In this document: positions 12,041 through 23,871 of the stretch, piece by piece
Numbering within the stretch: the first letter of the stretch is position 1
Layout of the letters: every line of letters starts with the position of its first letter
DNA from: Sarcophilus harrisii
Lineage: Eukaryota > Chordata > Mammalia > Dasyuromorphia > Dasyuridae
Length of the DNA: 64,000 nt
Assembly (NCBI RefSeq): GCF_902635505.1
Contig: NC_045429.1
Location: 464,149,359 to 464,213,358, forward strand
Direction: 5' to 3'
The notes under the pieces: model-generated
Databases searched by the model: none
Told to the model about the DNA's origin: nothing
What the model saw: only the letters and a program-made list of their open reading frames with translations
Position numbers and translations under genes: made by a program

Positions 12041-13024
12041 AGCCAGTAAGGGCACAGTTGGGGTTCTGGGGCAGGTCTCTCCCACCGCCATGAGCCAGCA
12101 TACCACCCGTCTCTCTCCCAACAAGCCCCTCGGTCCTCCTGGGATCTGTTCTCTACTGACAGAGAAGGGCCCCCCCCAGGCCAGAGAGACATGGGGTCTC
12201 CCAGGTCCTGAATTCAAAACCCAGGCCTCCTTCCCCGGCCCCCAGCTACGGCCATGCAAAGAACTTGCCCAATGTCTGTCCCGTGAAACCCCGCCCTAAG
12301 GCTCACTCTGGGGGCTTTCCAGGCCTTCTGTGCCCCCAGCCTCCCGAGCTCCCGCTTTCACGGGCTCTGTCCCCCTTCTCGGGGTCTCTGCTCGACCTCC
12401 CCCAGCCCTGGGCTTGCTGACTTAGGGGGCCAGAGCCCCAGGACCGCATTCCCCTTGGCAGGCAATTCCCCCTCCCCGGGCCCAGGCCTCTTGGTCTCAG
12501 AACCTGAAGGTGCCCCGGGCCCAGGGCCAGCTCTGCTGCCACGGCTGCCCACCGACCATCCTGCTGCTCTGGGCCCAGAGGGAGGCTGGCCATGGCCTGG
12601 AGCCCCAGGGCCTGGGGGGGGCAGTGGGCCCAGCGCCAGGTGGGGGAGGCGGGGGGTGGGAAAGTCGGCCTCAGGAAGGTCTCAGCTTGCGAGGGGCCAG
12701 GAGGAACAAAGGCTGGCTGTGCGGGGCCAGCCCCTGGAGGGGAAGTGTGGGAGGGGGGGCGAGGGCACGCAGCCGGGACGCCAATGGAAAAACACGTCTG
12801 GAGTCCGGGGAGGAGGTGAGAGGGCCGGGGACGCCACCAGGGAAGTTCGCCTGGGATCCTTCCCCGTCAGCCTGGCGGCGGGTCTGGATCTGCCACAGTC
12901 CCGTGGCCGCCGTGGCCACACACGGCACGAGCCCGGGCGAAGCCCTCGGCCAAAGGCCCCATGGCCACGCAGAGAGCAGGGCCCCCGGAGCCCCAGGGAA
13001 GAAACAAAGCCCGGGAGCGGGCGG

Positions 13025-13240
13025 CAGCTCACTGGGGGGCAGAGACCTGTGGGGGCCGGGGGCTCACTGACGGGCAGAGACCTGTGGGGCCGGGGGCTCA
13101 CTGGGGGGCAGAGACCTGTGGGGCCGGGGGCTCACTGACGGGCAGAGACCTGTGGGGCCGGGGGCTCACTGACGGGCAGAGACCTGTGGGGCCGGGGGCT
13201 CACTGGGGGGCAGAGAAGGCCTGTGGGGGCCCCGGCTCCT
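13025..13240. repeat. 34-bp minisatellite, six copies
   Basis: The unit GGCTCACTGACGGGCAGAGA plus CCTGTGGGGCCGGG repeats with alternate ACTGGGGGG and ACTGACGGG forms. It lies just left of the AP-1/CRE cluster. Confidence 0.9.
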
Positions 13241-13274
13241 CACTGGCCCCAGCAGCCAGCCCGGGAGCTTTCTG

Positions 13275-13308
13275 TGAGTCATTTGATGACTCACGCCAGC
13301 TGACGTCA
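13275..13308. promoter_or_regulatory. Paired AP-1 sites plus full CRE
   Basis: TGAGTCA at 13275-13281 and its reverse complement TGACTCA at 13287-13293 form a palindrome with a 5-base spacer. A perfect CRE, TGACGTCA, follows at 13301-13308. Three bZIP sites in 34 bp in GC-rich DNA suggest an enhancer element; no gene is assigned. Confidence 0.6.
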
Positions 13309-13309
13309 G

Positions 13310-15560
13310 GCCGGTGCCTTTGGCCTCCTCCCTCGCCACCCCCCCCCCACCGGCAGCCTCCCTGCCGGCTTCTGGGCCGCCCCCCCCCCCCCCCCCGATG
13401 TACCTTCCTAGGCTCCCTTCCTGCCTCCTCGCCTGCCCCCGGTGACAGGGAGCTCATCACCTGCAGGCTCCTGGGTCAGACCTCCCCCTGCCCCCCGCCC
13501 CTGCCCCCGCCCCTCTGGCCAGAGATCATGGAGGATGGGGCAGTGTGTGAGCACCTACCAAGTGCCAGGCCCTGCGGGGGGCGGCCCCGAGCCCGGCCAT
13601 GCTCTCCCTCTCCCACGAGCACCGAAGGGGCCAAAATCGCCCTCTCCCCTTTGAGCCCCCATAGGACTCCCTATGGGTGGCCCCGGGGCCTCAACATGGC
13701 AGGGGGCCCCTGCTCCCCGCCCCAAAGCCTCCTGGGCAGCAGGCGGCGGCCACCGGGCAGGGTCACCTCCCTGCCCTCCAGCCTGAAACGGTTCCCTTGT
13801 TCTGAGGGGCCCAGGGGCATGGGGAGGAGGGGTGCCGAAGGGGGGGGCATGGAGGAGCCAGCGTGGGGGGGCCAAAAAGCGGCAGCGAAGGGGGCATCCC
13901 GGGCATGAGGGGACACCTGTGTGAGGCGGGGGGGGGGCGCGTGTGACTCACTGGGGGCAGTGGGCCAGGAGGGCTGGAACGGGGGCTCCCCAGCGGGCAG
14001 GAGGCACAGGCAGCCCACAGGTGGAGCCCCTTAAGTGCCGGGGAGCCGGGAGGCTTCCTGCTGGGGGCCCGCAGTGCCCGGGTCTGGGCTCGGGGCGTCC
14101 CCGGCTGTGGGAGGGTGGGCGAGAGGTCAGAGGCAGGGAGGCCCGTGTAGAAACCCCTGCAGCAGTGTATGGTGACCAGGGCCAGGACTGGGAGGGAGGC
14201 CAGGGAGGGGCCTGCAGAAGGTGCGGCTCCTGCCGGTCTGGAAGGTAAAGGAGGCCCAGGTGCCATCCGAGGAGCTGGCCCTGCACGGAGCCGCCCGCAG
14301 ACCCCGGGGGGGGGCCCTCGCTTCCCTCCCACTCGGCACAAACGCCCGCCTGGAAGGGCCTGTTCATGGTCACTGCTCCCATCTTCCTGCCGCTGCCCAG
14401 CGGAGCATGAAGAACCGCGGCCTGACCCTCCGCGTCCCTCAACGGGCGCCCTGATGGACGGGGCTCGCGGCTGCCCCCCAGAACCAAGCAAGGGGGGCTC
14501 CTCGGGAGCGCCCTGAGCAGTTGGCCCCGGGGGTGGCGAGATGGGGCCTGCAGGGGGGGGATAAGTGGGGGGGGGCAGTGGGGGGAGAACCCGGCAGGGG
14601 GAGGCCCATAAGTGGGGGGGGAGACCATTGTGCACACAGCACACTCAGAGGCACCTGTTCACACATACACACGCTTACACACGACAAACGGACTCTTGTA
14701 CACAGACATTCCCACCCGCACATACAGGCACACACAGCACAGCCCATATTTACATCTGTATGCCCGGGCCCCCGTGGGAAGGACCCCCTCACACCCAGCA
14801 GCCCCTGAGCCCCCGGGCCCAGCCTTGGGCCCCCTCCCGGAGTTACTCAGCGGGACCATGGTCTCTGGCCCCGGGATGTCACTGGGGCTGGTTCGGGGCC
14901 CTGGGGGGGCCGTGCTCCGAAGCCCTTCCCGGCTGGATGGGGATGAGGGGAAGGGCTCCGGGAGGGGGGGGGCTGCAGGCTCTTTGCCCGCACGGGGGTC
15001 CCCAGCACAGGGGCCGTGACCACCCGGGGGAGGGGCTCTGCTCAGTGACCGCGCCCGCTCATCTCCCTCCCTCCCGCTCCGGCTGCGGTCCTGAGTCTGG
15101 AGGAGCTGAGGTCCAGCCGGCCGTGGGCAGAGGGGAGGGGTCCGGTCCTTGCTGCTGGGCTGTGGGCCCCTGTGGGCAGTGGCTCCGGAGCCGGGAGGCC
15201 GGGGCTCAATCTCTGCCCTGGCTGAAGCTCAGTTGGAATGAGGGGGAGCCCCACGGGCTCCAAGGCCGGGAAAGGGTGGGGGATGATGGGGATCACTGGG
15301 GCCCAGATCCTGCTGCGGAGGCTCCCCTGCCCCCGGCCACGCCCAGGGCCTTCCATCCCACGGCCCCCCCACGGCCTGGGCCTGGGCCTGGGCTGTTCCC
15401 CTGAGCAGCCGGAGGGGCCGCCGGCCCAGCTCAGAGCCCAGGCTTCCTCGGCCTCTCCCTCCCAGCCCTGCTGGGCATTGACCAGGCTCTAAAAATACCC
15501 CGGTGGTCGTGCCCCGTGCCAAGGCTGGCCATTCTTGTGGGCTGCTCAGCAGGAAGTAGG
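13310..15560. other. Intergenic DNA with C-runs and small repeats
   Basis: No gene recognised. It contains a 17-base C run at 13381-13397, an L2/MIR-like tail near 13540-13580 (GAGCACCTACCAAGTGCC) and an ACAC-rich patch at 14630-14745. Confidence 0.5.
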
Positions 15561-15567
15561 TGGGTCC

Positions 15568-15722
15568 CCATTCTCGGTCCCTGTTCTCGGTCCCCGTGCT
15601 CAGTCCCGATTCTCGGTCCCCATTCTCGGTCCCTGTTCTCGGTCCCTGTGCTCGGTCCCAGTTCTCGGTCCCGGTTCTCAGTCCCCGTGCTCCGTCCCAG
15701 TTCTTGGTCCCTGTGCTCGGCA
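15568..15722. repeat. ~12-bp minisatellite (TTCTCGGTCCC)
   Basis: About 13 copies of TTCTCGGTCCC[C/T][A/G] with GTGCTCGGTCCC variants. Confidence 0.9.
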
Positions 15723-15809
15723 AGAGTAAGACACCCAGAAATGGGAGCTGAGGAAGCTGGCCTCTGGCCTCTAGGGACATTAAAAGAGCAAGAAAGCAGC
15801 TCAGGCCCT

Positions 15810-15945
15810 GAGAGCAGCGCAGCCCCTCAGAGACTCTGGGTTCAAATTCTGGCTTTGCCCCTTTCTCCCTCCGTGGGCAAAGACCTAACTGCCTGGGCCT
15901 GGGCTAGGATGGCCTCTGAGTCCCTCCCAGCTCTGGAGCCCAGAA
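15810..15945 (+). repeat. CORE/MIR-type SINE fragment
   Basis: Contains ACTCTGGGTTCAAATTCTGG, a B-box-like sequence, then GTGGGCAAAGACCTAACTGC and the usual 3' part ending GATGGCCTCTGAGTCCC. Confidence 0.75.
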
Positions 15946-16035
15946 CCCAAGCCTGGGGGGGGGGGAACTCCACTCATTTTCCCAGTTATTGTCCAAAATT
16001 TGATGCAAACGGGTTTCCTTTCCATGGGGTGGACC

Positions 16036-16157
16036 CCGCTATCAAGGAACCGACATTGTGGCCCCTGGCGGGACCACAGACATGGAACGCTGGGAGCGGG
16101 AAGTCCCAAGCTCAGGTCCCACACCGGACAGTGACTCCGGATGAGTCACTCGACCCG
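16036..16157 (+). repeat. SINE copy, left arm of an inverted pair
   Basis: 122 bp from CGCTATCAAGGAACCGACAT to GAGTCACTCGACCCG, followed by a SINE-like tail (TTTCTTCCTGGGTAAAATGC). It is the inverted counterpart of 17346-17467, with 13 mismatches by eye (about 89% identity). Confidence 0.8.
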
Positions 16158-16429
16158 TTTCTTCCTGGGTAAAATGCAGATGTTCCCCACCCCCAACAAA
16201 GGAGGCCCCGGTGAGGCTCCGAGCACCCCGGGCACGTGGAGCCCCAGGTCCGCCAAGGGGCCTTCCGTGAAGGAGAAAGGGAAAAGGGACTTCTCCCTCC
16301 TCAGGGACCTGCTGCCTTGCAGGGTCATGGGGCTGCTAAGTGGGCTGAAGCTCCTGCCTTTGGGGCACCCAGCCGGGTCCTGCCCCCCTGTCTGGTGGCA
16401 CATCTCGGGTACAGAGGCCTCTGAGGAGG

Positions 16430-16570
16430 GCACCCGACCACAGGCCCCGGCCCCCGACCACAGGCCCCAGCCCCTGACCACAGGCCCCAGCCCCTGACCA
16501 CAGGGCCAGGCCCCAAACCGCAGGCCCTGGGCCCCGACCACAGGCTGGCCCCCAACCGCAGGCCCAGGCC
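16430..16570. repeat. 20-bp minisatellite (CCACAGGCCCCAGCCCCTGA)
   Basis: About seven copies with CCCGACCACAGG and CCAACCGCAGG variants, between the two inverted SINE arms. Confidence 0.85.
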
Positions 16571-17345
16571 CAGATTCTGCCTTGCAAAGACCTTCTCTGA
16601 GCCGGGTCTCCTGGTCTAGAGACACGGAACCGGGCCTGGGGCGCCCTCTGAAGAGCCCATTGTGGACCCTGTCCAGGAAAGGCTGGTGCTGAAATGGGTT
16701 CTACAGAGAAATCGCCAGATGGACCCAAACCGACTCTAGTCTCTGGGGTGCAACTTTTGGAAGAGGAACCAGAGCAACCTGAAGCAAGGATCGGATTGGG
16801 ATGAGGAGCCAGAGACGGCGGGACCAGGGGGCCTGAGAGGCGCAGGCCGGCCCCAAGACACAGCCTGGCCGAGGGCCGGCCCCCGGGGAAGGCTCCGGCC
16901 TGCCTGGGCCCCTCTCAGCCCCCACCGGAAGCTTGGATCCCCTCAGTTTTACGGCCCAAGTCACAGAAGCTCTGTTGGGGCCCCCGTGGCCAGTAAGACA
17001 TCCCTCCCAGAGACCAAGCCCTGGGGGAGGGAGAAGCCTTGGGCAGGGTCTTCCCCGTGCGACTGGAACCCGGGGCTGGCCTTCCCCTCCCCATGCCACC
17101 AGCTCCGGCCGAGCACTGGCAGACACTCTCCAGTGGTGGGGAGGGGGTTAACAGGTTCCTTAAATTCCCGGAAAACGGGGGCTTTGGTCCAGAGTGTGGG
17201 GTTACAGGTGGGATTCCAGGCCCGGAGGAATTATCCACTCTGACCCAGAAGCCGGGGGACCTGGTCCTGGTCCCTCTTTAGCTACTAATTAGCTACTAAT
17301 CCAGTTCCTTAGTTTGCCTGTAAAGGATGTGCTGGCCTGGAGGCC

Positions 17346-17467
17346 CGGGTCGAGTGACTCATCCAGAGTCATTGTCCGGTGCTGGAACTGAACTCGGGAC
17401 TTCCTGCTCCCAGCATTCCCTGTCTATGGTCCCCCCGGGGACCACAATGTCGGTTCCTTGATAGCGG
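17346..17467 (-). repeat. SINE copy, right arm of an inverted pair
   Basis: Reverse complement of the element at 16036-16157, with tails facing each other across 1.19 kb. Most differences are transitions, several at CpG positions, as expected for two copies of one family. Confidence 0.8.
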
Positions 17468-17799
17468 AGTCTTCTGCATCCTCAGGGAGCTGAAAAGGGG
17501 CCGTGGGCACAGGCTCTGCCCTGGGACGCGGCCTTCGCCCTCGCTGTCTGGGGCACCTCCCCTGAGAGCGCACTTGGAGCGGCTCCGTCCCGGCCTCTTT
17601 CCCTTCCCACCCAGAAATGGTTCCTCCTGTCACTTTGTTGGAAAAGCTCCACTGGGAAAGCACGTCCTCCAAAGTCAACACTTGGGCCTGGAACACGGCG
17701 CCCTCTGCCATTTGTGCCCAGCGGGCACTGGTGCCGCCAGGCAGGGCCGGGGGAGACCAGCCGGCCTTGGTCCTGAAATCCCTGGCAGCCCCACTGCCT

Positions 17800-17945
17800 C
17801 GAGAAGGAGGCCCCGGGGCCCTGCCACCCCCAGAAGGAGGCCCCGGGAGTCCTGCCGCCCCCAGAAGGAGGCCCCGGGAGTCCTGCCGCCCCCAGAATGA
17901 GGCCCCGAGTCCCGCTGCCCCCAGAAGGAGGCCCTGGGAGACCCG
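17800..17945. repeat. 30-bp minisatellite
   Basis: About four to five copies of AGAAGGAGGCCCCGGGAGTC plus CTGCCGCCCC, with one AGAATGAGG variant. Confidence 0.85.
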
Positions 17946-18248
17946 CCACTCTGAGGATGAGGCCTGGGGGGGCCTGGGCAGCTGCTTGGGAGGAAGGCTC
18001 CTGCTGGCCCCCTCCTGCTTCTCTCCCAAAGCCTCTGCAGCTGAGAGGGAGCACGCCCCGAGCTCACTCTGTGTCGTCTCCCAGGGGAAGAGGGCCGGGG
18101 ATGTGGGATCCCGTGGGGCCTGGGGCGCCCTATCTCTGTGCCCCACAGAGTCGGGGAGACCTCAGCCATGGGCCCGCCCTCTTCCCCCTGACTCCGAGCC
18201 CCTCATTGGCTGGGACAGAAACAGGCCTCCGGGACCCCAGGGACCTGA

Positions 18249-18492
18249 GTGGTGGGCCGGGGTCAGAGCCGGGGTCAGAGCCGGGGCCAGAGCCGGGGTC
18301 AGAGCCGGGGCCAGAGCCGGGGTCAGAGCCGGGGTCAGAGCGGGGGTCAGAGCGGGGGCCAGAGCCGGGGTCAGAGCCGGGGCCAGAGCCGGGGCCAGAG
18401 CCGGGGTCAGAGCCGGGGTCAGAGCCGGGGCCAGAGCCGGGGTCAGAGCCGGGGCCAGAGCCGGGGTCAGAGCCGGGGCCAGAGCCGGGCCC
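18249..18492. repeat. 12-bp minisatellite (GGGGTCAGAGCC), about 20 copies
   Basis: GGGGTCAGAGCC and GGGGCCAGAGCC alternate with two GAGCGGG variants. The period is a multiple of three, so every frame is open and reads tetrapeptide repeats (GQSR, SEPG, VRAG). These are not taken as genes. Confidence 0.95.
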
Positions 18493-18729
18493 TCTGCTGC
18501 TTCCGGGGCCTGCTCTCGGGGGCCTGTGAGCTGTGGATGTGGAGAAAGGCTCAGAACGAGCTCCATGAATGGGGCTGGGGGAGTCAGAAAGGCGGGGTCA
18601 GAGGGCACAGGCAAAGGTACCCAGAGCCCTGGATCTCCCGCCTCCCCTGGGCCAGGACCGGGGCTCCAGGAGGGCTCCCCCCACTCCTGCCCCCCCTCCC
18701 CAGCCTTGGCTCTGGGTGCAGTGACCTCA

Positions 18730-18840
18730 TCCACCTCAGGGCTGACTGTCTGCCTCCTGCCTGTTATTTTCTACCTGTGCGATCTGCTCTGAACCTCAGC
18801 TTTCTCATCTGTGAAATGGGCGGAGATGGAGTCCGAAGGA
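18730..18840 (+). repeat. CORE/MIR-type SINE fragment
   Basis: Contains CCTGTGCGATCTGCTCTGAA followed by CCTCAGCTTTCTCATCTGTG and AAATGGG, the typical 3' part of a MIR-like element. Confidence 0.7.
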
Positions 18841-20474
18841 GGACGGAGGGCCCGCCTCATGTAGCTCCCAGACCTCGTCCTTCCCATCTCGGCTTCCAGC
18901 CGGGGGCCCAGAGCTGAGGTGCCTCCCATCCTTCGGATCCTATTGGTCATCGCGCGTGGCCAATGGCCTCGTCCGGAGCCGGCCCCTCCCCTGTGCTGCC
19001 CAAGCCAGAAGGATGCTGCGCGGCTGCCATCAGCTCTGTGGCCGCCCCGGCCTGGTCCAATCTCGGATCAGAGCAGAAGCCGGCTCCTCACCTGAGGGGG
19101 CACCATGTCCGGGCGGCCACCAAGCCTCCATCCCCCATTTCAGGCAGGACCGCAGCGCGCTGGGGCCTGGCTCGGACGACGGAGTCCGGCTTCTCCTTGC
19201 CCAGTTTTTCCCCATGAAAACCCAAATAATGTCAAGGGCTGAATTCCTGCGGCTAAAAATAAAGCTGCGAAGCAGCATTTCCTAAGGCACAGGCGCCAGG
19301 CCAAGAGCCTCGTGACTGTGCGGCCCAGACGGGCGAGAATCTGCTTCTCCGGCCCAGGGCGGCTGCCCCTGACCCTGCGGGCGGAGAGCCAGGCCCTTCC
19401 CCCCAGGGGCGCAAGGGCGCCTCGTGGGGCAAAGGCCTCCTCCCGGCCCAGCCGAGTCCCCTTCGGTGCCCGGAGAAGGAAGCAGAGGAGGGAGACGGGG
19501 CTGTCCAGGAGTGAGACCGGACTTGCACAGGCTTCCAGGAAGCATTTGCAGGAGGAAACCCAGGGAGGAAGCAGCGGGAGTCGGGGTGGAGAGGCGGGAA
19601 CGGCAGGGAGTCCCATAGCTCAGCTGGGCAGGACAGGCAAGGAGCATGGAGAACACGTGCCAGGGGAGGCAAGAAACGGGAGCCTTCGAGGCTGCAGAGA
19701 TTGGCTGTCCATGCTCACTCTCTCCTCCTTCTTCCTTCTCTCTCTCTCCCTCTCTTGCTCCCTCCCTGTTTCTCTTTTCTTTCTCTCTGTCTCTCTCTAA
19801 AAGAAAACACAAGGAAACCCCCAGTTAGGCCCAGAGTGAGTCCCCACAGAAGTTGCTGTTCGGACTGTAAGAGTTGAGTCTCCTGAGCCCGAGACAAAGA
19901 GGGCGCCCCTCGCTTGGGGAACGGCCACGGGTGTGACCCAGGCTCACCGTGCCATAAGAACAGGGACGTTTCCCGAGGCGCTCTGGGAGACTCGCCGCTG
20001 CCGCCAGGTGAGGGGGGCAGAACGGGGCGCCATTTGGGCAGAGCCCGTTGCCCCCGAGCCGGGAAGGGAGGCTGCGGTTTCCATCGGAGGCCCGTGTTTC
20101 ACGCCACCCGGGAGCGGGTTTGGGGGGCCTTGGGAGGGAGAGGAAATATTTGTTTATTGAAAAAAAGTTGAAAAACCCCTTTGGGCAAAGGGCATCTGCC
20201 TTTGTTTGCCGATGGCGGGATCCTCGATGGGCCGTTCCCTTCCCCATCCTGGTTTGGTTGGGGCAGGAGCCCAGGGGCCCCCCCCTCTTCCATTCTCTTC
20301 TTATGGCACATCTTCATTCTCTGCCTCTGAGCTCCCCTGGCAAGGCACGCTCAGGGGCTGGGGCCGGACTGCCTTAGACCCTCTCCCCAGGAGAGGGGGC
20401 TGCGATGTGGTCACTTAAAGCCCTTTGCTCTCAGAGTGTCCCCCACATTCTCCCGGGCTTATTTAAGCCCCAAT

Positions 20475-20580
20475 TCAACTCAGTAAACAGTATGAAGCAC
20501 CTACTGTGTACCCGGCCAGCCCTCAAGCCTCAAACCCAAGGGCCCTGCCCTCAGGAGCCTTGTTTCCCAGGGAGGGCACG
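20475..20580 (+). repeat. L2/MIR3-like fragment
   Basis: Contains TGAAGCACCTACTGTGTACC followed by CCTGCCCTCAGGAGCC, the order seen in the common marsupial repeat with a 'tissue-age' TGTGCC motif and CCCTCAAGGAGC block. Confidence 0.6.
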
Positions 20581-21865
20581 GGGGCGCTCCCCCTTCTCTG
20601 CACAAAATAGATCGCGCATCTTAAACCCAGTTTGCAGCTTCCCAACACATGGGAGCAAGGCGCCAGACGTAAGGAAGAGGGAGCCCAGAGGAGAAGCCAG
20701 AGCCCCCCGAGTCCCCCTTCCCCCCGCTCCGGGGGTTCCCTGACTGCGGGCGATCTTGTGCCCCCAACAGAGGCAGGGGCGGACATCCTGGATGGCGAGC
20801 TCGCCGCTCCCCTGCCGCTGTGCCCGGGGCAGCAGAGCCACTGCCAGCTATCCTGTGCGCACCTGCCAACCCCAGGGAGCCGCTCCGAGGCAGAGGAAGA
20901 CAGGGCCGGGAAGCCCAGTGCGGCCGCCTCCCACGGCTCTGCCCTAACCCTAACCCTTTCCCCTCCCACCCGGGCTCTCCCCAATTCTGAGAAACTTTCC
21001 TCCCCCAGCTGTGCACCACAGGTGGTCCTCGTGCCCATTCCCTGCCCCCCCCAGGCAAGTCCAGCTGTGCCCCCGGCCCCACCCCCGACCCCCGCCCAGC
21101 ATGGGCCAGCCAAGGCCGGAGGGGAGGATAGAGGGACTCTCCCTGCAGGACACGCGTCCCCAGCCAGCCCTGGGCCTGGGAAGACAAGACTTAAGAGATG
21201 GAGATTGGGGGAGGGGGCTGCCAGCTGGGGAGGGTCCCCAGCACTTCTCTGACCCCCCCCCGGGGCATCCAGGCCATGCCCCCCAGCCTCGGCTTGGGCA
21301 CTCAGCCCATTTGTCTTTGCATCTCCCCCCCAGCCCCTCCTTTCCCTGGCCCCGGCTCAGGGTTGGAGTTTGGGACCAAGAGCCTTGTCCAGGGGCACCC
21401 AGAGATCCAGACTGGTCCGGGCTCCCCCCCGGGGCCCCTGGCCCAGCCTTTTTGTCTCAATGGGCCTCAGCTTACTCTTCTGTCCAATGCACGGGTAGCA
21501 CTCCGGGGGGGAGGGGGAGGCGGAGCTGCCCTGGAGGGCCCCAGGTTCCCCACCCACCCACCGCGGGACAACAGCGAGGCGGCCCGTGCCTTCTGCCCCT
21601 CTCACCAGGGCGCCGAGTCCCGGCACCGGGCCCTGCAGGCGGCCGCGCGAGGCCCGGAGATTTGCCGCGCGGGCAGCCCCGAGCCCTGGCCAGCGTCCTC
21701 CCTCCCCTTCCCAGGGCTCTGGCTTCCAGCCAGGCCTCGGGCTGCCCTTCTGGGCCCCGGGGCCCGCCGAGGTCCGGGCCAGCCGAGTCCATCCCCGGCC
21801 TCCCCTCCCCTCCCGGTGCCGCAGCCCTGGGAACGCTGGGGAACGTTATTCCCAAGGACTTGTGA

Positions 21866-21985
21866 GTTTTGAATGAAAGCATCTATTAGGCACTGACTGT
21901 GTGCCAAGAACTCCGGGAAGACAAAGGCAGATCCTGCCCTCGCGGAGCGTCGGGTCTAACAGGGGAGCGAGGGGAGGAGGTCCCG
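21866..21985 (+). repeat. L2/MIR3-like fragment
   Basis: Contains AAGCATCTATTAGGCACTGA and CTGTGTGCCAAGAACTC, then GATCCTGCCCTCGCGGAGCG and TCTAACAGGGGAG, the same order as the element at 63035-63160. Confidence 0.7.
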
Positions 21986-22559
21986 CAGCCCGTCCAGGAG
22001 CAGCGCAGCTCCAGACCAGGGGGGAGGGGCAGGGGCTGCCCGCCTCCGGAGAATCGCCGGCCAGGCTGGCCAGAAGGGCCCGGTTCGGGGCAGGAGGCCA
22101 GCCTCTGCCCGCGGGTCTGCGTCTACACCCCCCCCCCCAAGTCTCGCCTGAGGCTGGGATGAGGGGCGTCCACGGCTGGGACTGGCCACCAAGCTGGGGA
22201 GGCAGGGGCAGATACCAGGCAGGACCCCCCCCCAAAGAGGGGACTCTGGGCTCTGCAGGACTGCAAAGCCGCCCCCCCCAAGCCCTCGGAGAGCGGGCCA
22301 GGGCGTCTGGCCAAGTCCCAGGTCACGGTGGCTCCAGTCCCCACCGCCTTCCTTTGGACCTGGAGCGAAGTCCCGGGCGGCTCCCGCCCCCAACCACCCG
22401 CCCCAAAGGACCCCCCCCGCCCTCTGCCTCTTACCCTTAAAAAGTGGGGCAAAGCCCCTGCCCGGCCCCGGGGCCCTCCCCGGCCCCCTTCGGGTCCCCC
22501 CACCGGCTTTCAAAACTTTTGTTTGTAACCCAAGGCTTTGGGGGGGTTCCCCACCCAGG

Positions 22560-22812
22560 TTGGTTGTGGCAAGGGGGGGGGGAGGGGAGGGGGGGGGGGG
22601 GGTGAAAAAAAAAAAAAAAGGGGGGGGGGGGGGGGGGGGGGGGGGAAGGAAAAGAGGGAAAAAGGTTTGAAGGAAGGGGGGAAAGGGGGAAAAAGGAAGG
22701 GGAGGGAAAAGGGGGGGATAAAGGGGGGCAAGGGGGGGGGGGAAAGGGGGGGGGGGAGGAAGGAAAAAGGAAAGGAGGGGGGAAGGAAAAAAAAGGGGGG
22801 GGGAAGGGAAAT
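22560..22812. repeat. Almost pure G/A tract with G runs up to 25
   Basis: About 250 bases nearly all G and A, with a 14-base A run and the longest G run near 22621-22645. The flanks (22440-22560 and 22810-22850) show doubled letters in ordinary-looking sequence. This may be real polypurine DNA, or a badly resolved assembly segment. Confidence 0.85.
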
Positions 22813-22849
22813 TTCCCAACCCGGGAAACCCCCAAGGAACCCCAAACAG

Positions 22850-23870
22850 GCTTTGCCCGGATCAGCCCCATCAGTGGGGCCCCTGGTGGGGAGTCAGCCT
22901 CTGGGGAGGGGTACTGGGGTCTGCTCTGGGGCACTCTTGGCCCCCACCTCAAGGTCTGCCCTGCTGGGGTCCTCTCTTCTCTATCAGACTTCCCAAGGGG
23001 AGGAGAAACCTCACAGAGGTCTTCCCGAGAGGGGCCATTGGCACGTATCCAGCCTCCGGGTCAGATGTCCCCCTTCCCGTGCCGGGTTTGTGGTCAAGGT
23101 CAGAATCCTCGGGTGACCCCCTGCCCTCCCTCCCGCTTCCCTCTGCAAGCATCCTTCTCTCTCCCTTCTCTGGCCCAACCCTGGCACCTTGGGGGAGCCT
23201 GAGGCCTCAATCCTGGACTCCTGGGGTCACAGGAGTCCAGCAGGGAGGGAGCTCAAGGTCATGCAAGGTGAGGGCACAGAGGCCGGGCCATTCCCCAAAG
23301 TCACCCAGGTGGGCAGGAGCCGAGCGGGGGTTTGCCCGGGCATCTCCAAGATTCCCCCACTAACGTCGGCTGCCTCCCTGCCTCCCTACAAGCTCGGTGC
23401 AGCTCCGAGTCTGCTCGGGGGGTCAGGATCCAGGGTCTCCAAGGAGGAATCACTGGCCCCCACCACGACGGGATGCTCACTCCCTGCTGAAGCAGCCCTG
23501 GCGGCCAAAGGCCCCTCGGATCCCAGCGGATCTCCCACTGATCCCGCCAGGAGGTCCTTTCCCGTCTGCAGGGCCTCGGCTTTATCTCCGGACCTCCACA
23601 GGCTCCTCGGGGACAGAGGCCCCTTTCTGTCCGAGCTCCCCCAGCCCCGGACAGTGTGGACTCATCCCCAAAGCAGCTGCCACCGGCTGATCCCGGGGAG
23701 CTCCCTCGCCACGGGTCCTTCGGGGTCTTCCCAGCCCGCTGCGCGGACCCCGCCCTTCCAAGTCCCCTTCCCCCTGGGAACCCTGAAGGGCAGGGAATGG
23801 CTTCCTCGTCTATTGTATTTGTAATAGGGCTTGATTGCAGCCTGGATCAATATCGGCTTATCCATCTTCC
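22850..23870. other. Intergenic DNA
   Basis: No gene recognised. A SINE-like antisense fragment is likely near 23245-23350 (CAAAGTCACCCAGGTGGGCA). Confidence 0.45.
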
Positions 23871-23871
23871 T

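Larger units (their letters stand above)
18845..22500. other. Intergenic DNA, no gene recognised
   Basis: Mostly unique GC-rich sequence. It has a CT-rich patch at 19720-19800 and two L2/MIR3-like fragments listed separately. A CCCTAACCCTAACCC stretch at 20943-20957 resembles the telomere repeat but has only two and a half units. Confidence 0.5.

Noticed and set aside
18249-18492. GQSR, SEPG and VRAG repeat proteins
   Set aside because: A 12-bp tandem repeat keeps every frame open; no evidence for translation.
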